Positions 34,034 to 41,666 are shown, numbered from the stretch's first letter. The stretch is DNA of 50,655 nucleotides from Micromonospora chalcea (GCF_002926165.1 NZ_MAGP01000127.1:1-50655); one strand, 5' to 3'. Numbers and translations: made by a program. Notes: a model not told the origin generated them from the sequence alone.

Positions 34034-35651
34034 CACCGCCTGGGTGCTCGTCTGCGCCGGCCTGGTCCTGTTCATGACACCGGGGCTCGCCGCGTTCTAC
34101 GGCGGCATGGTCCGCACCCGCAACGTCCTGGCGATGCTGCAACAGAACATGATCGCGCTGGGCGTGGTCAGCCTGACCTGGGTGCTCGTCGGCTACACCA
34201 TCGCCTTCGGCGACGACGCCGGCAGCGGACTGTTCGGCAACCTGGAACTGTTCGGGCTCGCCGACCTCAAGGTGCCGCCCGCGCCCAACCTGCACGTGGT
34301 CGACGGCCGGATCACCATCCCGACGCTGGCGTTCGTACTGTTCCAGATGATGTTCGCGGTGATCACGCCGGCGCTCGTCACCGGCGCCACCGCGGGCCGG
34401 CTGCGTTTCGGCGGCTGGGTGCTGTTCCTCGCGGTCTGGTCGGTGGTGGTCTACGCGCCGATCGCGCACTGGCTCTGGCATCCCGGCGGATGGCTGGCGA
34501 AGTTCGGCACCCAGGACTGGGCCGGCGGGCTCGTCGTGCACGCCAGCGCCGGCGCCGCCGTCCTCGCCGTCCTGCTCGTCGTCGGCCGGCGCCGGGACTG
34601 GCCGCACACCGCCGCGCCACCCAACTCGATCCCGCTGACCATCGTCGGCGCGGGCATCCTCTGGTTCGGCTGGTTCGGCTTCAACGGCGGCGACGGCCTG
34701 CAGGCCAACGGCCTGGCCGCCCAGGCCGTCCTCAACACGCACCTGGCCGCCGCCGCGGCCATGCTCGTCTGGCTGGCGCTGGAGCGCGTCACCGACGGAC
34801 ACAGCACCGTCGTGGGCGCGGTCTCCGGCGCGGTCGCGGGCCTGGCCACTGTCACCCCGACCGCCGGGTACGTCAACGCGGCCTCGGCCGTCGCGATCGG
34901 CGCGCTGGCCGGCCTGGTCTGCCACTTCGCGCTGAAACTGAAGTACCTGCTGCGCCTCGACGACGCGCTCGACGTGCTCGCCGTGCACTTCGTCGGCGGC
35001 ATGCTCGGCACGCTCCTGCTCGGCCTGTTCGGCAACCGCGGCGTCAACCCGCTCGGCGCGGACGGGCTGTTCCTCGGCGGCGGGGGCGGCCTGCTGTGGC
35101 GCCAGCTCGTCGGTGTGGTGAGCGTCGTCGCGTTCTCCTTCGTCCTGACCTGGCTGATCGCCGCCGGGGTGCAGGCACTCATCGGCCTGCGCGTGCCGCT
35201 CGCCGACCAGGAACGCCTGGACCAGGCGCAACAGGGCGCCGACGCCTACCACCTGGGCGGGGTCACCAGCCTGACCGCGCCGGGCGCGCCCCGCCGCCGT
35301 GCCGCGGCGGCGCCGGCCGGCGAACCAGCAGTGCCACCAGGCCAGCGGGTACGGGTGGTCACCGCGCTGCTGGAACCGGACCCGGCGGCGAACAGCGCCG
35401 ACCTGCGCGACGCGCTGCTGCGCGCGGGCGCGATCTCGGTGATCGTCAGCGACGCCGCCGTGGCGACGACGACACCGCAGGCGAGCCTGCTGCCGCGTGG
35501 TTACTGGCAGGACCAGCCCCTCGCCGCCCGGCTGCGGGTCACGGTGCTGGTGGGTGCGGCCGGGGTGGCGGCGGTGCTGGATGAACTGGACCGGATGGGG
35601 GCCAGGCGGAGCGACACGTTCGTGCAGGAGGCGGAACGCGTCCAGTCCTGA
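34011..35651 (+). CDS. amtB: Ammonium transporter fused to a PII-like domain
   Basis: A 546-residue protein. Residues 1-410 are an Amt channel with about 11 helices; the phenylalanine gate region FQMMFAVITPALVTG, the first pore histidine in GGLVVHASAGAA, WFGWFGFNGGD and the second pore histidine in VLAVHFVGGMLG are intact. After a linker rich in Ala, Arg and Pro (about 415-444), residues 446-540 (RVRVVTALLEPD ... ARLRVTVLVGAAGVAAVLDEL) have the beta-alpha-beta pattern of a PII/GlnK-like ferredoxin fold but a short T-loop region (about PRGYWQDQPL). Soluble GlnK normally plugs AmtB; here the regulator appears tethered. GTG at 34011, with GAGAAGGAGGG upstream. Confidence 0.9.
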   Translation: MSAPNAGDTAWVLVCAGLVLFMTPGLAAFYGGMVRTRNVLAMLQQNMIALGVVSLTWVLVGYTIAFGDDAGSGLFGNLELFGLADLKVPPAPNLHVVDGRITIPTLAFVLFQMMFAVITPALVTGATAGRLRFGGWVLFLAVWSVVVYAPIAHWLWHPGGWLAKFGTQDWAGGLVVHASAGAAVLAVLLVVGRRRDWPHTAAPPNSIPLTIVGAGILWFGWFGFNGGDGLQANGLAAQAVLNTHLAAAAAMLVWLALERVTDGHSTVVGAVSGAVAGLATVTPTAGYVNAASAVAIGALAGLVCHFALKLKYLLRLDDALDVLAVHFVGGMLGTLLLGLFGNRGVNPLGADGLFLGGGGGLLWRQLVGVVSVVAFSFVLTWLIAAGVQALIGLRVPLADQERLDQAQQGADAYHLGGVTSLTAPGAPRRRAAAAPAGEPAVPPGQRVRVVTALLEPDPAANSADLRDALLRAGAISVIVSDAAVATTTPQASLLPRGYWQDQPLAARLRVTVLVGAAGVAAVLDELDRMGARRSDTFVQEAERVQS

Positions 35652-35742
35652 CGGTCCGTCGACCGATGCCGGCGGACAGCTCACCGGAGAAAGTCACGAC
35701 AGGCCCTCGTGACCTGTGTGGGATCGTTCTGGTGCCACTCAA

Positions 35743-36018
35743 TCAACAGCGGCTGATGCCCTGAGGGCCGGAATGGAGCCGATCTTCTGGGAGCTGAGGC
35801 TTTCCCAGCCTCACCGGAAGTTGAGCCTTGTCCGGGTTGGACTTGATGACGCGAGCGCTGCGCCAAGCGTCATGCGCCGTAAGCCGTTCTGCGGCCCGCT
35901 TGGCTCCAACGAAGTCGGGGATGCGCCCGTACGCGCCAGGGGGTAGCGCCTGAGCAGCCTGTTCCAACCGTGACCAAATGGTCTCACGCACCTCGCATTT
36001 CGCCTCATCGATGTCCAT
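35743..36018 (-). pseudogene. Remnant of a 5-formyltetrahydrofolate cyclo-ligase-like gene
   Basis: The first 68 residues (MDIDEAKCEVRETIWSRLEQ ... GRIPDFVGAKRAAERL ... WRSARVIKSNPDKAQLPVR) match the N-terminus of the actinobacterial 5-FCL-like family (usually over 200 residues). The frame then runs into 23 unrelated residues and stops, and I cannot find the rest of the family on any frame downstream. A GAGGGGG site and ATG are intact, so a short product could still be made. It is the last of three minus-strand genes (XRE regulator, phosphatase, this fragment). Either a deletion or recombination at the island edge removed the 3' end. Confidence 0.7.
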
Positions 36019-36083
36019 GTGGCCCCCTCACGACGACGTCAGAGCGAGCGCCCAGGGCGACCTATGCCACAGTCGTCATCGGC

Positions 36084-36875
36084 TCACGCCGTCTCGTTCT
36101 CCCGCAGGTGCGGCAACATCTGACCGACCAGCCCAGGGGTGATCGCGAGGGTAGTCGTCGACTCGGCGCTGTACTCGGCCCCACTGATGTCGGCGACGAC
36201 GGCTCCCGCCTCACGGGCGATGGCCACCCCGGCTGTCATGTCCCAGGTGTGGTTGGAGAGGGTGATGGCGGCGTCGATCTTCCCCTCCGCCAACCAGACG
36301 AGATCCACTGCGGCTGATCCACTCATTCGCACGCGCTGCACCGTCGCGGCAAGCCGCGCCATAAGTGCCAGCCGGATCCGATTCTTGTTCGCGGCATCCG
36401 CTCCGACGGCGAAATCGCCGATCCCTACGACGGCTTCGTCCAGGCTGGTGGTGTCGCTCACCTTGACCGGATCGCCGTTCGCGAATGCCCCACAACCTTC
36501 GGCGGCCCAGTATCGAGCACCGAGGAAGGGTAGGTCCACGACGCCGAGGGCTGGACGTGTTCCGTGGAGTAAGCCGAGGGAGATGCCGCACAAGGGGATA
36601 CCGCGCACGAAATTGATCGTTCCGTCGACCGGATCAAGCGTCCACTGCAAATCCCCGGTGCCGCTGACTCCCTCCTCCTCCCCGAGGAAGGCGATGCCGG
36701 GTGTCGCATCGCGCAGGAACGATCGAAGGTCTCGCTCAATCGCGTAGTCGACATCCGAGACGAGATCGCGGTCGCCTTTACTGGTAGAGGTGACCGGTGC
36801 CTGGCGGCGCATGAAGGTGGCTGCCCGACCAACAGCATCGAGGGCGACCGGCAGCAGCTCACGGTACGAGGTCAC
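36084..36875 (-). CDS. Inositol-monophosphatase-family phosphatase
   Basis: A 263-residue magnesium-dependent, lithium-sensitive-type phosphatase. Metal-site motifs are FLGEEEG (Glu), TLDPVDGTINF (the DPxDGTxN motif) and NHTWDMTAGVAIAREAGA (WDxxAG type, with Met in place of an Ala/Pro). Substrate could be inositol phosphate, PAP, or another sugar phosphate. The GTG at 36875 overlaps the regulator's stop (GTGA) and has GGAG 9 nt upstream; an earlier GTG at 36896 lacks a ribosome site. Lower GC and less biased third positions than neighbours set it and its two partners apart as probably acquired. Confidence 0.85.
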   Translation of the reverse strand: MTSYRELLPVALDAVGRAATFMRRQAPVTSTSKGDRDLVSDVDYAIERDLRSFLRDATPGIAFLGEEEGVSGTGDLQWTLDPVDGTINFVRGIPLCGISLGLLHGTRPALGVVDLPFLGARYWAAEGCGAFANGDPVKVSDTTSLDEAVVGIGDFAVGADAANKNRIRLALMARLAATVQRVRMSGSAAVDLVWLAEGKIDAAITLSNHTWDMTAGVAIAREAGAVVADISGAEYSAESTTTLAITPGLVGQMLPHLRENETA

Positions 36876-37705
36876 CGTTGCCGGCTCCGCTCCCACTGAG
36901 AGTCGAAAATCTGCTCATACACCGGATACAACCCCGTCGTGGGTTCTCGGCGTCGCATCACGAAGGTCGGAGAGTCGACCCCTCGGCTCGTGGGCAGGTA
37001 TGCCTGGGCAAGGCAGAGGTCGTCGATGAGGAGCACGTTGAACCGAAGCGTCTCGTCGTAGAGGGCGAGCTGCACGTTGCCGTACATGTCGCCCGACAGG
37101 CGGTCACGCACCCGCAACATCGTCTCGATGTTGAGCTTCGTCAGTGCCGCGAGCTGGCCGGCCGGGAAGCTCTCCTCACGTTCCCTGGCTTGGATCGCCG
37201 AGCCGTCAGGATCCAGGAACAGGCATCGGACCTGTGCGCCGCCTTCGATGAGCTGACGCCAGCGGTGATCGGGGTAGTGCTGGCACAGCAGGTTCAGGGA
37301 GAGCCCCATCGCTCGAACCTTTCGGGCGCCGTCCAGGATGCGATCCGCAGGCAGGTGCGCAGAGAGCTCCGCCCGATTGCGGAAAACCGCCGTGACGTCC
37401 GCTATTGAGGTGCCACCGTTCCCTTCCGCCTGGATATCGGCAGCACCTTGCCGCAGCTCGGCGGCATCGGCCAATCCCAAGCCTGACCGGAATCGCCGAT
37501 GAACCTCGTTCCCCGCCCGCGCGAGCGCGGTGTCGAGAGCGGCCTGGATCTCCGGTCGGGGTTGCACCGCATCCCGGCCGGCCTCCCATTTCGAGACGGT
37601 GCGCTCGCTGACGCCGAGGTGCTCGGCGAAGTCGCGGATGCTCATCCGCAGCGCGTGCCGCAGCATCCGGGTCTCCCGGCCGGTCCACTTCTGCACGGTC
37701 GTCAT
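36872..37705 (-). CDS. XRE-family regulator with DUF5919 domain
   Basis: A 277-residue DNA-binding protein. The HTH (about 10-60) is SIRDFAEHLGVSERTVSKWEAG; the remaining 200 residues are the DUF5919 type (VFRNRAELSAHLPADRILDG, VRAMGLSLNLLCQHY, VRCLFLDPDGSAIQAREREE, LAALTKLNIETM), a domain distantly like phospholipase-D or nucleotide-handling folds whose ligand is unknown. It starts at an ATG with GGAGGCGAG upstream. Coupled by GTGA to the phosphatase, it most likely autoregulates this small operon in response to a metabolite. Reads as part of a lower-GC island. Confidence 0.85.
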   Translation of the reverse strand: MTTVQKWTGRETRMLRHALRMSIRDFAEHLGVSERTVSKWEAGRDAVQPRPEIQAALDTALARAGNEVHRRFRSGLGLADAAELRQGAADIQAEGNGGTSIADVTAVFRNRAELSAHLPADRILDGARKVRAMGLSLNLLCQHYPDHRWRQLIEGGAQVRCLFLDPDGSAIQAREREESFPAGQLAALTKLNIETMLRVRDRLSGDMYGNVQLALYDETLRFNVLLIDDLCLAQAYLPTSRGVDSPTFVMRRREPTTGLYPVYEQIFDSQWERSRQR

Positions 37706-37933
37706 CGGCTCGCCTCCGAGTGCGTCGAGACCGGCTGCCAGCAGCTTAGCGACTCGACTTCAGAGCTGGTACAGCGCAAGTGCAGAGCGTAGTCGTACCC
37801 GATGAGCCGCAAGCTGGCGAGGGTGGACGCATGGCCCGGGGCGGGTGCTGGGCTCCGGCGGGGCGTCACCCGAGCGCGTCCGCCGTCCCCGCCCGCCCCG
37901 GTGCCGCTCCGACTCTCGACGGAAGGGCTCTTC

Positions 37934-38188
37934 ATGGCGGCGGTGCTGGACGACTTCCCGGTGTTCACCCCGGTCAGCGACGAGGACGTGGCGTTGGCCG
38001 TACGCGCGGTGGCGGTGCATGTGCCGGAGCGGTGGCCGGCGGGTCCACTGTGCCGCAGTGAGCGGGTCCCGCATCCGTGCCGGCTGGCCCGCTGGGGCCG
38101 CAGCACATTGCAGGCGGCCGGGCTCACCGAGGAGCGCGTGGACGAGTTGGTCGCCGCCGGCGACCCGGGCGCCTGGCCGTGGGCGTGA
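37934..38188 (+). CDS. Conserved 84-residue protein heading the globin operon
   Basis: An 84-residue soluble protein, not recognised. It contains a helix-rich acidic N-terminus (DFPVFTPVSDEDVALAVRAV) and a compact cysteine/histidine segment CRSERVPHPCRLARWGRSTL (two Cys, one His), which might bind a metal or haem-related ligand. The ATG at 37934 has GGAAGGG 6 nt upstream; an earlier ATG at 37802 would add an Ala/Pro/Arg-rich stretch without obvious structure. Its stop overlaps the next gene's GTG, so it is coupled to the globin-like protein. Function unknown; the association is the main clue. Confidence 0.7.
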   Translation: MAAVLDDFPVFTPVSDEDVALAVRAVAVHVPERWPAGPLCRSERVPHPCRLARWGRSTLQAAGLTEERVDELVAAGDPGAWPWA

Positions 38189-38541
38189 CCGGGCTCGGGG
38201 CGTACCCGACGGAGAGCTGGCCCGGGTCGGCGGCGGTGCGTGAGGCGGTGGCCCGGTGGCTGCGGCTGGTGGCGGCGGACGCGGAGCTGGCGCCGTACCT
38301 CGTCGGGGTTGATCGGGCCCGGCTCGCCGGACACCTGGCGCTCACCCTCACGGTGGCGCTCGGCGGACCGGCGGGCGACATCGCCCGGCCGACGGCCGAG
38401 GCATGGCGCGGCCTGGGCCTGACCGAGGCGCAGCACCGCCGCGTGGTCGACTACCTGGCCGGGGTGCTCTGGGCGCTCGACGTGCCGGCAGGCTCGGTGA
38501 CAGCGGCCCGGCGGGCCTTCTCGGACGAGGCCGGCTGGTGA
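38185..38541 (+). CDS. Truncated-haemoglobin-like protein with Trp at the proximal-His position
   Basis: A 118-residue protein that aligns by eye with group I truncated haemoglobins: VDRARLAGHLALTLTVALGG corresponds to the DMxRLKxHQ...ALGGP segment, EAWRGLGLTEAQHRRVVDYL to the x-x-H-x-GxGIT...HF region, and WALDVPAGSVTAARRAF to the end of the fold. Where the proximal (F8) His should be, residue 74 is Trp, and the B10 Tyr region (WLRLVAADAEL) has no Tyr. Conventional haem binding is therefore doubtful. GTG at 38185 overlaps the upstream stop (GTGA). Homology to trHb is moderate in confidence; a globin-like fold without haem is my inference. Confidence 0.65.
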   Translation: MTGLGAYPTESWPGSAAVREAVARWLRLVAADAELAPYLVGVDRARLAGHLALTLTVALGGPAGDIARPTAEAWRGLGLTEAQHRRVVDYLAGVLWALDVPAGSVTAARRAFSDEAGW

Positions 38542-39611
38542 CCGCCGCCCTCGCTGCGTCGTGGTCCGTCACCATGCGGTACGCCCGCGAGGCGGCCGAC
38601 CACTTCTGGTGCGCGGTCGAGGAGCGCTGCCCCGGGACGCTGCCGGAGCGGGAGGCGGCGGTGTTCCTCGCCGCATTCGGACGGCTGGTCAGCGGTGGCG
38701 ACGACCCGGCCGGGCGGGCGGCGTTGTTGACCGTGCTCGGCCGGGCCTGTCGCCGCTACCGGCTGCTGCCGCACCAGCTCACCGTCGAGGCCGCGCTCGT
38801 CGCGACGGTGTCCCGGCAGGTGAGGTTGACACCGGAACTGGTGGCGGCCTGGGCAGGGGCCGCCCGGCGGGCCACGGCGGCGGTGAGCCGTGCGGTCGAG
38901 CAGGCCGACGACGGCCCGCCCTGGTGGCCGGCGCAGGTCGTCGACCACGACCGGGCCGCCGACGGCATCGCCGTGGTGACCGTGCGCCCCTGGCGCCGCC
39001 TGACGTTCCGGCCCGGCCAGGCGCTGCCGGTCTGCGCCGAGCGCCGGCCCGGCCGGTGGCGCTGGTATTCGCCGGCCAACGCTCCGCGCGCCGACGGCAC
39101 CGTCGAACTCCACGTCCGTGCCGTCGCCGCCGTCTCCCGCACGCTCGTGCACCGGGTACGCCCCGGTGACCGGATCTGGCTCGGCCCGCCCCGGTCGACC
39201 GGCCTGACCCTCGATCCGGCGTCGAAGGCGGACCTGCTGCTCGTCGCCGGGGGGACCGGGCTGGCGCCGCTGCGCGCCCTGGTCGAGCAGGTCGCCGCCG
39301 CGCCGGCCGGTCGCCGGGTCACAGTGGTGGTCGGCGCCCGTACCCTCGCCGACCTCTACGACCCGATCAGCCTCGACAAGCTTCAGAGCAGCAACGACTG
39401 GCTGACCGTCGTGCCCGCGTTCTCGCACGATCCGGTGGCGGAGGCGGGAGAGCAGGGTGATGCGCTCACCGTCGCGCTCGACCACTGGCGACCCGGCCAG
39501 GAGGTCTACCTGTGCGGGCCACCGTTGATGGTGGCCGGGTCGCGGCTGCGCTTGCTCGCCGGTGGGGTGCCGGCCGAGCGGATCCACCTGCCGGACGGGT
39601 TCGGCGTCTGA
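38538..39611 (+). CDS. Flavohaemoglobin-like globin-reductase with Cys at the proximal-His position
   Basis: A 357-residue two-domain protein. Residues 10-130 follow the globin domain of actinobacterial flavohaemoglobins (HFWCAVEERCPGTL, AAFGRLVSGGDD, LGRACRRYRLLPHQL, VAAWAGAARRATAAV, then PPWW); the motif LGRDHRKYGV-type carrying proximal His reads LGRACRRYRL, so position 71 is Cys. The reductase is complete: FAD motif RWRWYSPANAP, NAD(P) motif VAGGTGLAPLRAL, GARTLADLYD and VYLCGPPLMV with a C-terminal F. Electrons from NAD(P)H could go to a thiolate-ligated haem, to a haem-less partner, or to the globin-like protein encoded before it. GTG at 38538 overlaps the preceding stop. Confidence 0.82.
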   Translation: MTAALAASWSVTMRYAREAADHFWCAVEERCPGTLPEREAAVFLAAFGRLVSGGDDPAGRAALLTVLGRACRRYRLLPHQLTVEAALVATVSRQVRLTPELVAAWAGAARRATAAVSRAVEQADDGPPWWPAQVVDHDRAADGIAVVTVRPWRRLTFRPGQALPVCAERRPGRWRWYSPANAPRADGTVELHVRAVAAVSRTLVHRVRPGDRIWLGPPRSTGLTLDPASKADLLLVAGGTGLAPLRALVEQVAAAPAGRRVTVVVGARTLADLYDPISLDKLQSSNDWLTVVPAFSHDPVAEAGEQGDALTVALDHWRPGQEVYLCGPPLMVAGSRLRLLAGGVPAERIHLPDGFGV

Positions 39612-39937
39612 TGGGCGTCTATCACAGCCGCAACGCGCTGGCCGGCCCGCTCACCGCGGACCGGCTCAGCGCCGTCGAGCTGCCCCGCACGTCACTGGGG
39701 CGGCGCGGTTACCGGACCGACGACGTCGACGCGCTGTTGCACCGGCTCGTCTACGAACTGGGGGAGCGGACCCGGCTGCTCGACGACGCCCGGGACGAGA
39801 ACGACCGCATCAAGCGGGCCCTGCGCGCCTGGCAGGCCGAGGTGCGGGAGGCTGCCGGTGTCGTCTGGTCTCCCGCGGCCATTCCAGGCGCACCGTCCCG
39901 TCCCGGCCCCGACGGTCGACGTGCGGGTGAGCGGTGA
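39611..39937 (+). CDS. DivIVA-domain-like coiled-coil protein
   Basis: A 108-residue protein. ELPRTSLGRRGYRTDDVDAL matches the N-terminal DivIVA signature in which a FxxxxxGYxxxxVD-type core precedes a coiled coil; the coil spans about 50-80 (LGERTRLLDDARDENDRI). It lacks the long C-terminal coil of real Wag31/DivIVA, so a polar scaffold role is unlikely; small DivIVA-like proteins may help organise complexes. ATG at 39611 overlaps the reductase stop by 1 nt (TGATG). Its association with the globin genes is unexplained. Confidence 0.72.
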   Translation: MGVYHSRNALAGPLTADRLSAVELPRTSLGRRGYRTDDVDALLHRLVYELGERTRLLDDARDENDRIKRALRAWQAEVREAAGVVWSPAAIPGAPSRPGPDGRRAGER

Positions 39938-40323
39938 CCCGGACGACACCGGTCGTGCCGCATACTGGCCCGGTGTTCACTCTCGCCCAGGCGCGACACC
40001 TGGTGGCCACGCTGCGGCCGCGCGTCGACGAGCTGATCCGGCTGCGGGCCGACCTGGCCGAGCTGCGTGTCGATCTGGCCGACCACGGCGTCAGCGCGCT
40101 CGGCGGGCTCGCCGAGGTGAAGGCCCTGGAGGCGCGGCTGCACGTGGTGGTGGACGAGTTCCACCAGCACGACATCGCGGTCAAGGGGATCGCCCCGGTG
40201 CTGCTCGACTTCCCCGGTGAGCGCGACGGCCGGGCGGTGCTGTGGTGCTGGCTGGAGGGGGACACCGACATCCGGTGGTACCACCGGGTCGAGTGCGGAT
40301 TCGCCGGCCGCCGTCCGGTCTGA
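39934..40323 (+). CDS. DUF2203 protein
   Basis: A 129-residue member of DUF2203. Family features: VFTLAQARHLVATLRPRVDE, GLAEVKALEARLHVVVDEF, the IAPVLLDFPGERDGR turn and the ending RWYHRVECGFAGRRPV. Its function is unknown in any organism I recall. The start GTG at 39934 overlaps the DivIVA-like stop (GTGA); a later GTG at 39973 begins exactly at VFTLAQAR and could be the true start. It closes the five-gene coupled string. Confidence 0.82.
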   Translation: MTRTTPVVPHTGPVFTLAQARHLVATLRPRVDELIRLRADLAELRVDLADHGVSALGGLAEVKALEARLHVVVDEFHQHDIAVKGIAPVLLDFPGERDGRAVLWCWLEGDTDIRWYHRVECGFAGRRPV

Positions 40324-40331
40324 GCCGGCCT

Positions 40332-40684
40332 GTGGGTGACGCGCGCCGGGCGGTGCCGTCCGACGCCGACGAGCTGGTGCGGCTGCGCGGGCTGATGCTC
40401 GCCGGAATGAGCGGCGCCCGGCCGCCGCCGGGCCGCTGGCAGGACGTGGCCCGGGACAATCTGCGCGCCTGGCTGGCCGAGCCGGACCCGTGGCTGGCCG
40501 CAGCGCACTGCTGGCCTGGTTCCGGGACCGGGGTGTGCGCCGGGTCGACCTGCGGGCCTCGGCGGCCGGCCGGCCGCTCTACCGTGCCCTGGGTTTCCGG
40601 GAGACCGCCGACCCGGCGATGCGTCTGACGTTCCCGGCGGAACAATCCTTCATCCCGCTCCGCGAGACCGGCAACGATTTGTAG
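40332..40684 (+). pseudogene. GNAT acetyltransferase gene with internal deletion and frameshift
   Basis: Frame 1 encodes the N-terminus (VGDARRAVPSDADELVRLRG ... WLAEPDPWLAAA) from GTG 40332 to about 40500; the C-terminal part (ALLAWFRDRGVRRVDLRASA ... PLYRALGFRETADPA) resumes in another frame from about 40502 to 40684. The central acetyl-CoA-binding segment of about 60-70 residues is missing, so the enzyme cannot work. The junction is near CCGCAGCGCACTGCTGG. A recent loss is likely, since the flanks remain readable. Confidence 0.8.
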
Positions 40685-40790
40685 GCGTAAGTCGCTATGC
40701 GCACCGAACCGCAAATCGGTGATCTTCCATGCGCTGTGATCTTATTGATATCTATCTCTCACCACCACTTCACGCCCCCAGGAGTGCGAC

Positions 40791-41594
40791 GTGCGGAGAT
40801 CCCGTCTTGCCACCCTCGCCCTGACCCTGGCCGCCTCGGTCGGGGTCACTCTGTCTCTGGCCGCCCCCGCCCAGGCGGCCCCGTCCGACCGCTACGTCGC
40901 GCTCGGCGACTCGTACGCCTCCGGCGTCGGCGCCGACAGCTACACGTCCGAGAGCGGTAACTGCCTACGCAGCACGAACGCCTACCCGGCGCTCTACAAC
41001 GCCAACATCAAGCCGGCGTCGTACCGATCGGTGGCCTGCTCCGGCGCCACCACGGCCGACGTCATCAACAGCCAGCTCTCCGCGCTCTCCTCGACCACCA
41101 CGCTGGTCAGCGTCACCGTGGGCGGCAACGACGTGGGCTTCGCCAACATCATGAGCACCTGTGTGCTCCAGGGGGAGACCCAGTGCGTGGCGGCAGTGCA
41201 GTCCGCCATGAACGTGGCCCGCACCTCGATGCCGGGCCGCCTCGCCAACGTCTACAACGGCATCAAGAGCCGCTCGCCCTCGGCCCGCGTCGTGGTGGTC
41301 GGCTACCCGGTCTTCTACCAGCTCGGCACGACCTGTGTCGGGCTCAGCGCCACGTCCCGGGCGAAGATCAACGAGGGCATCAACCTGCTCGACGACATCA
41401 CCCGTACGGCCGCCGTCTCGGCCGGCTTCAAATTCGCCGACGTCCGCTCCATCTTCGTCGGCCACCAGCTGTGCAGCGGCGGGACCAAGTGGCTGCACGC
41501 GCTCAACGTGCTGAGCCTGAGCAAGTCGTACCACCCGACGGCGGCCGGGCAGTCCGGCGGCTACTACCCGGTCTTCCGGTCCGCCGCCGGCTGA
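40791..41594 (+). CDS. Secreted SGNH-family esterase/lipase
   Basis: A 267-residue exported hydrolase. A Sec signal peptide (charged MRRSRLATLALTLAASVGVT, hydrophobic core, AQA-A-type cleavage near residue 29) precedes the SGNH domain: block I YVALGDSYASG with the catalytic Ser, Gly block SVACSGATTADV, block III VTVGGNDVGF and block V YHPTAAGQ with the catalytic His. Paired cysteines suggest disulfides as in streptomycete lipases. GTG at 40791 has CAGGAGTG upstream; an AT-rich stretch at 40738-40758 probably holds the promoter. Confidence 0.93.
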   Translation: MRRSRLATLALTLAASVGVTLSLAAPAQAAPSDRYVALGDSYASGVGADSYTSESGNCLRSTNAYPALYNANIKPASYRSVACSGATTADVINSQLSALSSTTTLVSVTVGGNDVGFANIMSTCVLQGETQCVAAVQSAMNVARTSMPGRLANVYNGIKSRSPSARVVVVGYPVFYQLGTTCVGLSATSRAKINEGINLLDDITRTAAVSAGFKFADVRSIFVGHQLCSGGTKWLHALNVLSLSKSYHPTAAGQSGGYYPVFRSAAG

Positions 41595-41607
41595 CCCGGT
41601 CCGCGGC

Positions 41608-41639
41608 AGCGGCACGCCTCCCCGCGGGGGCGTGCCGCT
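41608..41639. terminator. Hairpin between convergent esterase and peroxidase genes
   Basis: Arms 41608-41618 (AGCGGCACGCC) and 41629-41639 pair perfectly and can extend inward by two or three pairs; the convergent stops are at 41594 and 41667. TT follows on the plus strand. Likely bidirectional. Confidence 0.7.
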
Positions 41640-41666
41640 TCGCCGTGCCCGGCGGCGGTGTGCCCG

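Noticed and set aside
31763..34075. 770-codon minus-strand open frame across ureG, ureD and the urea channel
   Set aside because: It crosses three well-defined genes and has only low-complexity His/Arg/Gln composition.
36018..36083. A tRNA or other structured RNA between the phosphatase and the truncated ligase
   Set aside because: No cloverleaf or acceptor-like pairing could be drawn; the segment is a short leader with a ribosome site.
39611..39937. Assigning the DivIVA-like protein as Wag31
   Set aside because: At 108 residues it lacks the long coiled coil and is not near the ftsZ/sepF cluster.
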